Below are positions 1 through 6,353 of a stretch of 9,373 nucleotides of DNA, in pieces. The stretch is from Bacteroidota bacterium (GTDB lineage Bacteria > Bacteroidota > Bacteroidia > Chitinophagales > UBA10324). The DNA is taken from positions 1-9,373 of the forward strand of contig DMRR01000243.1 of assembly GCA_003455275.1 (NCBI GenBank), read 5' to 3'. The stretch's first letter is position 1. Each line of letters begins with the position of its first letter. Position numbers and translations under genes: made by a program. Below the pieces are notes generated by a model. It was not told where the DNA came from and ran no database searches. It worked only from the letters and a program-made list of their open reading frames with translations.

Positions 1-124
1 CCCGCATATTCTGCACAGTTCCATTCACGCCAAACTCAATGGCCACAGTAACTGCAGAGGTTCGGTAAAAAACGCCCTGCACTTTTCCATACACATTCAG
101 CAATAGATTTTTCCTGTTCAGCAT
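1..124 (-). CDS. acyP: Acylphosphatase, N-terminal part (cut by window edge)
   Basis: Acylphosphatases are small (about 90 residue) enzymes that hydrolyse the carboxyl-phosphate bond of acyl phosphates. Translating the minus strand from the ATG at 122-124 gives 41 residues that run off the left edge. They contain the family signature: GKVQGVFYR at residues 13-21, then GTVQN at 35-39. In known acylphosphatases the arginine of the first motif binds the phosphate and the asparagine of the second positions the attacking water; here they are R21 and N39. The ATG lies 9 residues before the first beta strand motif, as expected, so the start is credible. A divergent promoter candidate lies upstream at 189-218. 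The C-terminal half is outside the window, so intactness cannot be judged. Confidence 0.88.
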   Translation of the reverse strand, partial: MLNRKNLLLNVYGKVQGVFYRTSAVTVAIEFGVNGTVQNMR

Positions 125-188
125 GTTTAGGTTTTCAAGGGATTAGTATGGATATAGTATTGATTCTCGAATTATTAAAAGATGAATT

Positions 189-218
189 GAAAGATACAAT
201 CTGAATAATTTTTACAAA
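189..218 (-). promoter_or_regulatory. Candidate Bacteroidota-type promoter for the acylphosphatase gene
   Basis: On the minus strand, TTTG (plus 215-218) is followed after 18 bases by TATCTTTC (plus 189-196), one mismatch from the TAnnTTTG -7 element of Bacteroidota; the -33 element of that promoter class is TTTG or TTG. Transcription would start near 183 and give a leader of about 60 bases before the ATG at 124. The same bases overlap a much weaker plus-strand candidate for the LytTR gene (TTG 187-189, TAATTTTT 206-213, only 16 bases apart). Short AT-rich motifs arise easily by chance, so this is moderate evidence. Confidence 0.42.
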
Positions 219-238
219 CACAAAACACTAACAAACCT

Positions 239-685
239 ATGACACCACAACCTAACTACTTTGGAAATCTTGCTCCAAAGTTTAACAACTCGCTAAGGTC
301 TAGTAATTTTTCAGACTCAAGAAATCCAATGGGTGGATTAAAAAATTATGTCGTTTTAAAATCATTCAAAGAAGGAGCAGTTGTTATTCCTTATGACCGG
401 ATTGTTCGAATCGAGGCAGCAAAGAGTTACTCTATGTTTTATTTTGCTGACGGGCAAAGATTTTTTAGCTCACATAATTTGAGTTATCATACAAAGCAGC
501 TTGATAATCGATTCTTTCAGCGCATTCATAAATCTCATATCATTAACCTCACACAGGTTAAGGAAGTGCTGAATGATAAGGTTAAGAAAGTGATTCTGCA
601 GGATGGAAGCTTGATTGAGGTTTCAAGAAGAAAGGCCTCAGGATTTTTAAGGATGTTCCGACTTCTTTCTGCATCCTTGGCTTAG
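239..685 (+). CDS. Stand-alone LytTR-domain DNA-binding regulator
   Basis: 148-residue protein. Residues 1-35 are a polar, Asn/Ser-rich tail of no recognisable family; about 37-140 form a LytTR domain, the beta-rich DNA-binding domain of AgrA, AlgR and LytR-type regulators. Family marks visible are IVRIEA (55-60), the F-Q-R-I-H-K-S-H-I-I-N-L stretch (93-104, matching the usual F-x-R-x-H-x-S-x-x-V-N-x pattern) and VSRRK (128-132). There is no receiver domain, membrane segment or other sensor, and no histidine kinase nearby, so the activating signal is unknown. The ATG at 239 is the first start; ATG 329 (residue 31) would also leave the whole domain. A paralogue of the same size and layout follows at 826. 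DNA binding is well supported by family; the target genes are not known. The gene could simply be autoregulated. Confidence 0.85.
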   Translation: MTPQPNYFGNLAPKFNNSLRSSNFSDSRNPMGGLKNYVVLKSFKEGAVVIPYDRIVRIEAAKSYSMFYFADGQRFFSSHNLSYHTKQLDNRFFQRIHKSHIINLTQVKEVLNDKVKKVILQDGSLIEVSRRKASGFLRMFRLLSASLA

Positions 686-727
686 TTTTCAAGATTTAAA
701 CAAAGACGATTATTAAATTAAATGTGA

Positions 728-750
728 GCTTGCTCATTTTTTGAGCAAGC
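728..750 (+). terminator. Perfect 9-bp hairpin between the two LytTR genes
   Basis: GCTTGCTCA (728-736) pairs perfectly with TGAGCAAGC (742-750) across a TTTTT loop. It lies 43 bases after the stop of the first LytTR gene. The run after the stem (ATATTT) is only a weak T tract, so it may be an imperfect rho-independent terminator, an mRNA 3' end stabiliser, or an inverted-repeat binding site. Its position fits a terminator best, which would make the two LytTR genes separate transcription units. Confidence 0.55.
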
Positions 751-825
751 ATATTTACAATTCAAAATCGTTACGCAGTTAAATAGCGATTCATAATTTA
801 TATTTCTCTAACCTAATTTTTTATT

Positions 826-1266
826 GTGATTATACCTTCAAATTCAGACCCGGGCGAACCCCGCGATAATGTAATTAAACCTGAAATAAATCAAAGTCAG
901 AATTTGAATGAAGAAATTTGCAGAAGCACCATTCGGCTTCGATCATTTAAAGATGGCGAACTAATTATTCAGTGTAATCAGATTATTCGAATTGAAGCCG
1001 CTAAAGCTTATTCATATTTTTATCTGACTGGTGGAAAAGTGGTTTAAAGTTCTCGTAACTTAAATTATCATATAAAGGTCTTAGACACGCGATATTTTCT
1101 TCGACCTCATAGATCTCATATCGTAAATGTTCTTCATGTTGCTAAACTATTAAGCACTATTCCAAGAAAACTGCAAATGGATGATGGTAGCGTGATTGAA
1201 TATTCTAGAAAGAAAGCAGATGAAGTAGAAAGCAAATTATCCAATCTGATTCCGGGCAAAAACTGA
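826..1266 (+). pseudogene. LytTR-domain regulator interrupted by an in-frame stop
   Basis: This frame reads from a GTG at 826 to a TGA at 1264-1266 (147 codons including the final stop), almost the length of the LytTR protein at 239, but has a TAA at 1045-1047 (codon 74). Before the stop it has IIRIEAAKAYSYFY and GGKVV; after it SSRNLNYHIKVL, then FLRPHRSHIVNV and a final EYSRKK. Both halves align without gaps to the intact neighbour: GQRFFSSHNL there corresponds to GKVV-stop-SSRNL here. The N-terminal 73-residue product would lack the second half of the DNA-binding domain, and the downstream half has no plausible start. No ATG precedes the domain; upstream in-frame TAA at 814 leaves GTG 826 as the only usual start, so initiation may also be weak. 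An upstream TATATTTC (799-806) could be a -7 element, without a clear -33 partner. Alternatives are a sequencing error or stop readthrough. Confidence 0.8.
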
Positions 1267-1281
1267 TCGTCGTACCTTTAT

Positions 1282-2511
1282 TTATTCAGTATAGGTTGTA
1301 ATTGAAGAAATTTTCTTATTGCGGATCATAGGAACTGAACTCGCAATAATTCCAATTCCCATTACTGTAACAAATACTAAAATAAAATCGCTGACTTCCA
1401 TTTTCACCGGATATGCGCTTACCACAAATGTTCCGCCGCCAATTTCAATTAATCCAAAACGCTGTTGAAGCAGTATCAGAATTATTGAAAGCATGAATCC
1501 TGCAAAGCATCCTACCAGCGAAAGAAGTATTCCATCAAAAAGAAAAATTCTTTTTATCACAGATTCATTGGCACCCATAATTCTGAGAATGCTAATATCT
1601 TTTTTCTTATCAATAATCAGCATGCTTAGTGAGCCAATAATATTGAATGCTGCTACAATTAATATAAAGGTCAGAATCGCATAGACCGCCCACTTTTCGG
1701 TTTTCATAATCGCATAAAGAGTTTTGTTTTGTTCATATCGATTCAACACTTCGAAATTTTTTCCGCAAACATTTTGTAGCGCCTCAATCACTTCGTCCTC
1801 ATTTGCGCCGGGTAAAATGGAAATTGAGATTGAAGAAAGTTGTGTAGGTTTCTGCAAAAGAGTCTGCATAAATTCAATTGGAACAAAAACATATTCCATA
1901 TCAAACTCTTGTTGAATACTGTAACTCCCTTGCGGGCGAATGATCTGGTGGTTAAATGCTTCTTCAGGATTAAGTACATAACTGATTCCTGTTTTCGGAA
2001 TGTAAATAGAAAGCTGACCAAATGGATCATCATAATTTATTCCGAGCGATTGTTCAATTCCTGCTCCTACAATCGCATATGGATAAGCGCCGCTTTCCAA
2101 CATGAATTGGCCATGAAACATACTTTGGCTCACCTTATTTACCTTGGTAAAATTGCTATCCACTCCACGCACGGTTGCGATGAATTGATTGTCGCCATAT
2201 CGAAGCAATGCTTTTTCTTCTAACTGAAAACAAGCAGCCTTTATTCCCTCGATTTTTTTTATTTCATCAAAATGTACTGAACGCTCATCAAAAAATTTTC
2301 CTTTAACTGGTGTTATCAGAATTTCAGAATAAAACTTATCATAAAGATTAACAACCAGTCCTTCAAAACCATTGAATACTGATAGAACTAAAATCAACCC
2401 CAAACTCCCTACCATCATTCCCAGCATTGAAATCATGCTGAGAATATTAATTGCCTGTGTCGATTTTTTTGAAACGAGATAGCGACGCGCAAACAGAGCC
2501 GGAAGATTCAT
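1282..2511 (-). CDS. LolC/LolE-like ABC transporter permease
   Basis: 409-residue inner-membrane protein of the FtsX/LolC/LolE type. With an ATPase (LolD, not in this window) such proteins extract lipoproteins from the inner membrane for transfer to the outer membrane. The layout is typical: cytoplasmic ARRYLVSKK at 8-16, first membrane segment about 23-46 ending in LSVFNGFE (43-50), a periplasmic domain of about 220 residues, then three membrane segments near 275-301, 322-350 and 376-393. Between segments two and three is ISILRIMGANESVIKRIF, the cytoplasmic loop expected to contact the ATPase. It starts with ATG 2511, 7 bases after the rbfA stop, so the two are surely co-transcribed. A single such permease could act as a homodimer or with a second one elsewhere. 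MacB-type export is less likely, because the LolC/E N-terminal signature is strong. Confidence 0.88.
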   Translation of the reverse strand: MNLPALFARRYLVSKKSTQAINILSMISMLGMMVGSLGLILVLSVFNGFEGLVVNLYDKFYSEILITPVKGKFFDERSVHFDEIKKIEGIKAACFQLEEKALLRYGDNQFIATVRGVDSNFTKVNKVSQSMFHGQFMLESGAYPYAIVGAGIEQSLGINYDDPFGQLSIYIPKTGISYVLNPEEAFNHQIIRPQGSYSIQQEFDMEYVFVPIEFMQTLLQKPTQLSSISISILPGANEDEVIEALQNVCGKNFEVLNRYEQNKTLYAIMKTEKWAVYAILTFILIVAAFNIIGSLSMLIIDKKKDISILRIMGANESVIKRIFLFDGILLSLVGCFAGFMLSIILILLQQRFGLIEIGGGTFVVSAYPVKMEVSDFILVFVTVMGIGIIASSVPMIRNKKISSITTYTE

Positions 2512-2518
2512 TGCAGGA

Positions 2519-2866
2519 TTACTTCTTTATCTTCTTAAAAATTTCTTCGAGGCGAAATACATTATCGAGAGTGTCATCTAATTTAAAATGCAATTCAGGA
2601 ATTCTACGAACTTGATTTCGTATTTTATTTCCAAGCAAGCCGCGCAATTCATGACTCATTTCATTTATTCCATCCAATACTTTTTCAGCATCCTTTATAT
2701 TAAATATGCTAACAAAAATTATTGCTTCGAGCAAATCAGGGCTTAGATCTACCTGGGTAATTGTAACCATGCCGCCTTTTTGTATCCCGATATTTTTTTT
2801 CTGAAAAACACTGCTCAGCTCTTCGCGAATCAACTCTGAAATTTTTTTCTGTTTAATACTGCTCAT
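2519..2866 (-). CDS. rbfA: 30S ribosome-binding factor RbfA
   Basis: 115-residue protein matching RbfA, a KH-fold factor that binds the 30S subunit near the 5' end of 16S rRNA and helps late maturation, especially in the cold. Visible marks are the N-terminal helix KISELIREELSSVF (8-21), the strand VTITQVDLSPDL (34-45), the AIIFVSIF strand (48-55), and the C-terminal LRGLLGNKIRNQVRRIPEL (74-92) followed by HFKLDDT. Length is usual for the family. ATG 2866 is the only start that keeps the first helix. It is the first gene of an operon with the downstream permease. A strong promoter candidate lies at 2874-2907, so close that the transcript would have almost no leader. Confidence 0.93.
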   Translation of the reverse strand: MSSIKQKKISELIREELSSVFQKKNIGIQKGGMVTITQVDLSPDLLEAIIFVSIFNIKDAEKVLDGINEMSHELRGLLGNKIRNQVRRIPELHFKLDDTLDNVFRLEEIFKKIKK

Positions 2867-2873
2867 GATCTTA

Positions 2874-2907
2874 CAAATGTAATTTCTGATTCAGAGAGAA
2901 ATCCAAA
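2874..2907 (-). promoter_or_regulatory. Promoter of the rbfA operon (TTTG-N22-TACATTTG)
   Basis: Minus strand: TTTG (plus 2904-2907), 22 bases, then TACATTTG (plus 2874-2881), a full match to the TAnnTTTG consensus -7 element of Bacteroidota housekeeping promoters. Transcription is expected only a few bases past the element, at about 2867-2870, directly beside the ATG at 2866, so the message would be leaderless or nearly so. Confidence 0.6.
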
Positions 2908-2917
2908 TTCATTCATC

Positions 2918-2925
2918 TATTTTTC
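2918..2925 (+). promoter_or_regulatory. Possible -7 element upstream of the ECF sigma gene
   Basis: TATTTTTC matches TAnnTTTG except for the last base and lies 20 bases before the TTG start at 2946. No TTG is found at the usual -33 distance (about 2890-2900 reads AGAGAGAA-like sequence). The missing -33 element would fit a promoter that depends on the encoded ECF factor or another regulator, but a chance match is equally possible. Confidence 0.22.
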
Positions 2926-2945
2926 GCCCTGCATTTTCACCCCAA

Positions 2946-3482
2946 TTGGAAAAAAAATTATCAGAAGAAAAATTGATTGAATTGCTTCGCAAAGGAGATC
3001 AATCTGCTTTTACTTACTTATATAATAATTACAGTTCTACCTTGTATGGTGTTTTATTAAAAATAATTTCAGACGAAGAAATTGCAGCTGATGTTCTTCA
3101 GGAATCAATGGTAAAAATCTGGAAAAATTTTACGATGTATGATTCAACAAAAGGAAGATTGTTTACCTGGATGATAAATATTGCGCGCAACATGGCCATT
3201 GACAAAATGCGTTCAAAGTTTTATAAGCAAAGCAGCAAAACCCTAAACATTGAAAAGTCCGTAAGTTGGGTGGATCGGAATAAGCAAACAGAATTTAGGC
3301 CTGAACATATCGGGTTAAGGCAATTGGTAGAAAAGATGAAGCCGGAATTAAGGGAAATTCTTGACCTGGTTTATTTCAATGGATTTACACAGGCCGAAAC
3401 CGCTGTTGCTCTCGATATCCCACTCGGAACGGTGAAAACAAGAATGCGTGCAGCAATAAATCAATTAAGACAATTAGTTTAA
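2946..3482 (+). CDS. ECF-type RNA polymerase sigma factor (SigK/RpoE-like)
   Basis: 178-residue alternative sigma factor with only the two core domains. Sigma-2 is about residues 20-92, with region 2.2 around DVLQESMVKIWKNF (49-62) and the promoter-melting region 2.4 around WMINIARNMAIDKMR (75-89). Sigma-4 is about 124-176, with the helix-turn-helix GFTQAETAVALDIPLGTVK (146-164) that reads the -35 element. The start is TTG 2946: upstream the frame meets TAA at 2880-2882 with no ATG or GTG between, and the next internal ATG lies inside sigma-2. The anti-sigma gene begins 5 bases after its stop, so translation is probably coupled. By analogy with SigK/RskA pairs the factor is held at the membrane until a signal frees it; what it controls cannot be read from the sequence. 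Confidence 0.92.
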   Translation: MEKKLSEEKLIELLRKGDQSAFTYLYNNYSSTLYGVLLKIISDEEIAADVLQESMVKIWKNFTMYDSTKGRLFTWMINIARNMAIDKMRSKFYKQSSKTLNIEKSVSWVDRNKQTEFRPEHIGLRQLVEKMKPELREILDLVYFNGFTQAETAVALDIPLGTVKTRMRAAINQLRQLV

Positions 3483-3487
3483 ATAAA

Positions 3488-4303
3488 GTGGAATCAAAAG
3501 AACTCATAGAATCAGGTTTGCTCGAATTGCATGCAGCTGGCGCCCTCGAAGGAAATGATCTGCTATTAGTTGAGCAAATGATTCAGACGGATGCAGAAGT
3601 AGCAGCAGCTTATAAAAATATTTGTGAGTCATTGGAAATATACTCTTCACTTCACGCGGTTTCGCCATCTGATACTTTGAAAGAAAAAATACTGAATGAA
3701 ATTTTTTCCAATCAAAAAAATATTATTCCGATTCAGCGGGGCGGAAGCATCGCCTTCTGGCAATATGCAGCTGCCGCAGCTGTAGTTCTTTTTGTCCTTA
3801 GCAGTTTTGCCGCTTTTTACTTTGCCGGAAAATATTATTCAGCGGGCGAACAGCTGGCTACTGCAGAAAAACATTTTGAGTCGCTTAATAATCAAATGTC
3901 ACTTGTGTTAAACGATCAAAAAAAGTTGCGCGAAGAAATGGATATGATCAATGGGATGAATACTATGAAAGTAAAACTGAATGGAACAGACCAACATCCG
4001 GGTATGGAGGTGCTGGTATATTATGACTTGGATTCAAAACATATTATGCTCGATTCCGGAAATCTTCCCGCACTTCCGGATAGTTTGCAGTACCAATTAT
4101 GGGCTATCGCAGGAAGTAATGTTTCTGATGCCGGAGCCTTCAGTTCTCATTATGCATCATCTGAAAGTTCAGTTGAGAGAAAAATATATTTTCTGAAATC
4201 AGCTACAACGGCTGAAATGTTTGCCATCACAATTGAGAAATTCGGTGGAAGCCCGACTCCCCACACTGATAAAATGGTTGCGGTTGGAAAAATCAAAATT
4301 TGA
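3488..4303 (+). CDS. RskA-like membrane anti-sigma factor
   Basis: 271-residue single-pass membrane protein expected to hold the preceding ECF sigma factor inactive. Residues 1-75 are the cytoplasmic sigma-binding region (ESGLLELHAAGAL at 8-20 resembles the start of RskA-type proteins). One membrane segment lies at about 91-113, a charged, likely coiled stretch at 120-156, and an RskA C-terminal domain at about 160-271 outside the membrane. Family marks are LPDSLQYQLWAI (196-207), DAGAF (214-218), and GGSPTP (253-258) near the end. The zinc-binding His-Cys-Cys set of ZAS anti-sigma factors is absent; the only cysteine is C46. The start is GTG 3488, 5 bases after the sigma stop. Release in known RskA proteins is by proteolysis; nothing here shows the signal. 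Confidence 0.88.
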   Translation: MESKELIESGLLELHAAGALEGNDLLLVEQMIQTDAEVAAAYKNICESLEIYSSLHAVSPSDTLKEKILNEIFSNQKNIIPIQRGGSIAFWQYAAAAAVVLFVLSSFAAFYFAGKYYSAGEQLATAEKHFESLNNQMSLVLNDQKKLREEMDMINGMNTMKVKLNGTDQHPGMEVLVYYDLDSKHIMLDSGNLPALPDSLQYQLWAIAGSNVSDAGAFSSHYASSESSVERKIYFLKSATTAEMFAITIEKFGGSPTPHTDKMVAVGKIKI

Positions 4304-4359
4304 TTTTCAATCCTGCTGCTCACTTGAATTGTTATAGTTGAATTTTAATTTCACACCAG

Positions 4360-5508
4360 ATGAAAAAAATTCTGTGGCTGGTTAGCTGGTATCCCAATCG
4401 CTTTGATCCAACCAGTGCTAATTTTATTAAGCGACAGGCAGAAGCGGTTTCAAAATATGTGAAGGTCCATTTGTTATATGTTCATGCAGATGAAACAGGC
4501 ACAATTAAAAAAACTGAAGAAGAAAATTTTCAAGTTGGAAACCTGACAGAAAAAAAAATTTACTACCGATCAAATTCAAAATATTTCTTTGGAAAAATTC
4601 TTTCGGTTAAACAATATTTTTCTCTTTCAGAAAAAAGTATAAAGCAATATTTTTTAGAAAACGGTAATCCGGACTATGTGCATGTTCAGGTTCCTATTCG
4701 GGCAGGATTGTTAGCCATGAAGATGAAGAACAAATTCAATATTCCATATGCACTGACAGAACATTATGGAATTTATAATGATGTGGCGGAAGATTCATGG
4801 AACAGAAGAAGTAAAGTGTATCGCAATAGTGTTAAAAAAATTATTGCTGGTGCTGATCCCCTCATTTGTGTGAGCAGACAATTAGGACAGGAAATGAATG
4901 AACTTGTTTTGAAAAAAGATTTCATAATGATACCGAATGTTGTGGAGTCGTCCGTGTTTCAATTCAATGAAAAGAATAGTCGCGGTGATAAATTCCGTTT
5001 TATACATGTATCAAACATGTCGGCTTATAAAAATGTCGAGGGAATTATTGAAGCCGCTAAAAACCTTGCACAATCCCGTTCTGATTTTGAATTGCGCCTG
5101 GTAGGAAAAATTCCAAAACATATTTTTCAACTAGCTGAACATTCCGGCTTACTTGATAAACAGATTTTTTTCACAGGAGAAATTCCTTATCACAGAGTAG
5201 CAGATGAAATGAACGAAGCAGATGCTTTCATTCTTTTTTCTAAGAGTGAAAGTTCATCATGCGTGATTCAGGAGGCGCTCAGCTGCGGATTGCCGGTCAT
5301 TACTACTCCGGTCGGAATTGCTCTTGAAACCATCAACGCTTCAAATGGCTTGCTGACTGAACTCGGGAACACAAGATTGCTTACGGTTAAAATGAATGAA
5401 CTCATGAACAGTTATTCTCAATTCAACAGAAAAAGAATATCTGAAGAATGGAACCCGCAATTCAGTTATGAGATTTTGGGAAAGAAAATTGCCGAACTCT
5501 ACAAATAA
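4360..5508 (+). CDS. GT4-family glycosyltransferase
   Basis: 382-residue GT-B fold glycosyltransferase that would transfer a sugar from a nucleotide-sugar to a polysaccharide, glycolipid or protein acceptor at the cytoplasmic face of the membrane. The N-terminal acceptor half begins with ILWLVSWYPN (4-13), then NFIKRQAEAV (21-30) and LTEHYG (132-137). The C-terminal donor half begins around RFIHVSNMSAYKN (213-225) and has FTGEIPYHRVADEMNEAD (271-288). The retaining-GT E-x7-E motif is present, with E297 and E305, followed by ALSCGLPVITTPVG (306-319). The start is ATG 4360, 56 bases after the anti-sigma gene, so it may belong to the same transcript or have its own promoter (TTG 4324 and TAATTTCA 4346 are weak candidates). 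The acceptor and sugar are unknown. It converges with the next gene with 5 bases between stops. Confidence 0.88.
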   Translation: MKKILWLVSWYPNRFDPTSANFIKRQAEAVSKYVKVHLLYVHADETGTIKKTEEENFQVGNLTEKKIYYRSNSKYFFGKILSVKQYFSLSEKSIKQYFLENGNPDYVHVQVPIRAGLLAMKMKNKFNIPYALTEHYGIYNDVAEDSWNRRSKVYRNSVKKIIAGADPLICVSRQLGQEMNELVLKKDFIMIPNVVESSVFQFNEKNSRGDKFRFIHVSNMSAYKNVEGIIEAAKNLAQSRSDFELRLVGKIPKHIFQLAEHSGLLDKQIFFTGEIPYHRVADEMNEADAFILFSKSESSSCVIQEALSCGLPVITTPVGIALETINASNGLLTELGNTRLLTVKMNELMNSYSQFNRKRISEEWNPQFSYEILGKKIAELYK

Positions 5509-5513
5509 TAAAT

Positions 5514-6350
5514 TCATTCGCTGCTTATAGCAGTGATGTCATAATGACCGCTGTAAAATTTTTCTTCGCTCATTACAGGATGAATGATTTTATAGCAATT
5601 GGAATTGAACCATCGCATTAAATCAGAAACAGAATCTCCGTGTGGTTTCATCAAATCATTATTGACTTCGAGGTAAAGTATGGGTTTGAATTTTTTTATC
5701 ACCGTTTCGGCTCCTTTTAAAATTTTTAATTCAAAACCTTCAACATCGATTTTAATCAAATCGCAGTGCTCAAATTTTTCTTCTGAAAAAATATCGTCTA
5801 ATGATTTCATCACCACAGCCTCTCCGGTTAATCCGATTGAATTCATTCCCGAGTTATGTTCATCATTCTTTTGAAGAAATGAATTTCCGCTTGTATCACC
5901 AAGCGCTACATTATAAAGCCGGATTCTATCCTTCAATTTCAGGTTCAGAAAAACATTCTGCGAAAGCTTTGAAAAATTTTCCCACGAAGGTTCGAATGAA
6001 ATAATTCTCCCTTTTTCAGAAACAATTTTTGCAAAGTTTAAGGTGAGTTCACCCATGTTTGCCCCAATGTCAAGCACCGTCATATTCTCTTTCACAAGTG
6101 AATACAAATTTTCCTCATCATTGATTTTGTTCTTAAAAAATAAATTCCATTCGATCCAGTTGCTCAGGTCCAGGTGATATACAATATCATTCCGTGATAC
6201 TTCACGAACCGAATTTTTTTTATAATGAAAATGCTTCGGCATGCAGGCAATTGAAACCATATTCAACAAGGGAATTTTCCTTAATGCAAGCACAAATCTT
6301 TCACCTGCCGGGTTTGCAAAAATTTTTTTCAGGAAGAGAGGAGCAGCCAA
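5514..6350 (-). CDS. FkbM-family SAM-dependent methyltransferase
   Basis: 278-residue class I methyltransferase of the FkbM family, which O-methylates sugars or secondary metabolites using S-adenosylmethionine. SAM-binding motif I is VLDIGANMGELTL (92-104), the second acidic motif is SFEPSWENF (118-126), and the family block DLIKIDVEGFELKILKGAE (197-215) is followed by LYLEVN (225-230). The first 60 residues are variable with a mildly hydrophobic patch (26-36) but no convincing membrane segment. The start used is TTG 6350, three bases after the hflX stop and in the same frame; ATG 6260 (residue 31) or ATG 6242 (residue 37) are alternatives that keep the catalytic domain. It is the last gene of the minus-strand run and may modify glycans together with the adjacent convergent glycosyltransferase; that link is only inferred from position. 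Confidence 0.87.
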   Translation of the reverse strand: MAAPLFLKKIFANPAGERFVLALRKIPLLNMVSIACMPKHFHYKKNSVREVSRNDIVYHLDLSNWIEWNLFFKNKINDEENLYSLVKENMTVLDIGANMGELTLNFAKIVSEKGRIISFEPSWENFSKLSQNVFLNLKLKDRIRLYNVALGDTSGNSFLQKNDEHNSGMNSIGLTGEAVVMKSLDDIFSEEKFEHCDLIKIDVEGFELKILKGAETVIKKFKPILYLEVNNDLMKPHGDSVSDLMRWFNSNCYKIIHPVMSEEKFYSGHYDITAISSE

Positions 6351-6353
6351 TTT

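Noticed and set aside
764..785. GTT-containing half sites (770-772, 778-780) as a LytTR operator
   Set aside because: LytTR sites are direct repeats about two helical turns apart; these are only 8 bases apart and match the consensus poorly.
1840..2223. Plus-strand 127-codon frame inside the LolC/E-like permease gene
   Set aside because: It lies wholly antisense to a strongly supported gene and shows no family pattern.
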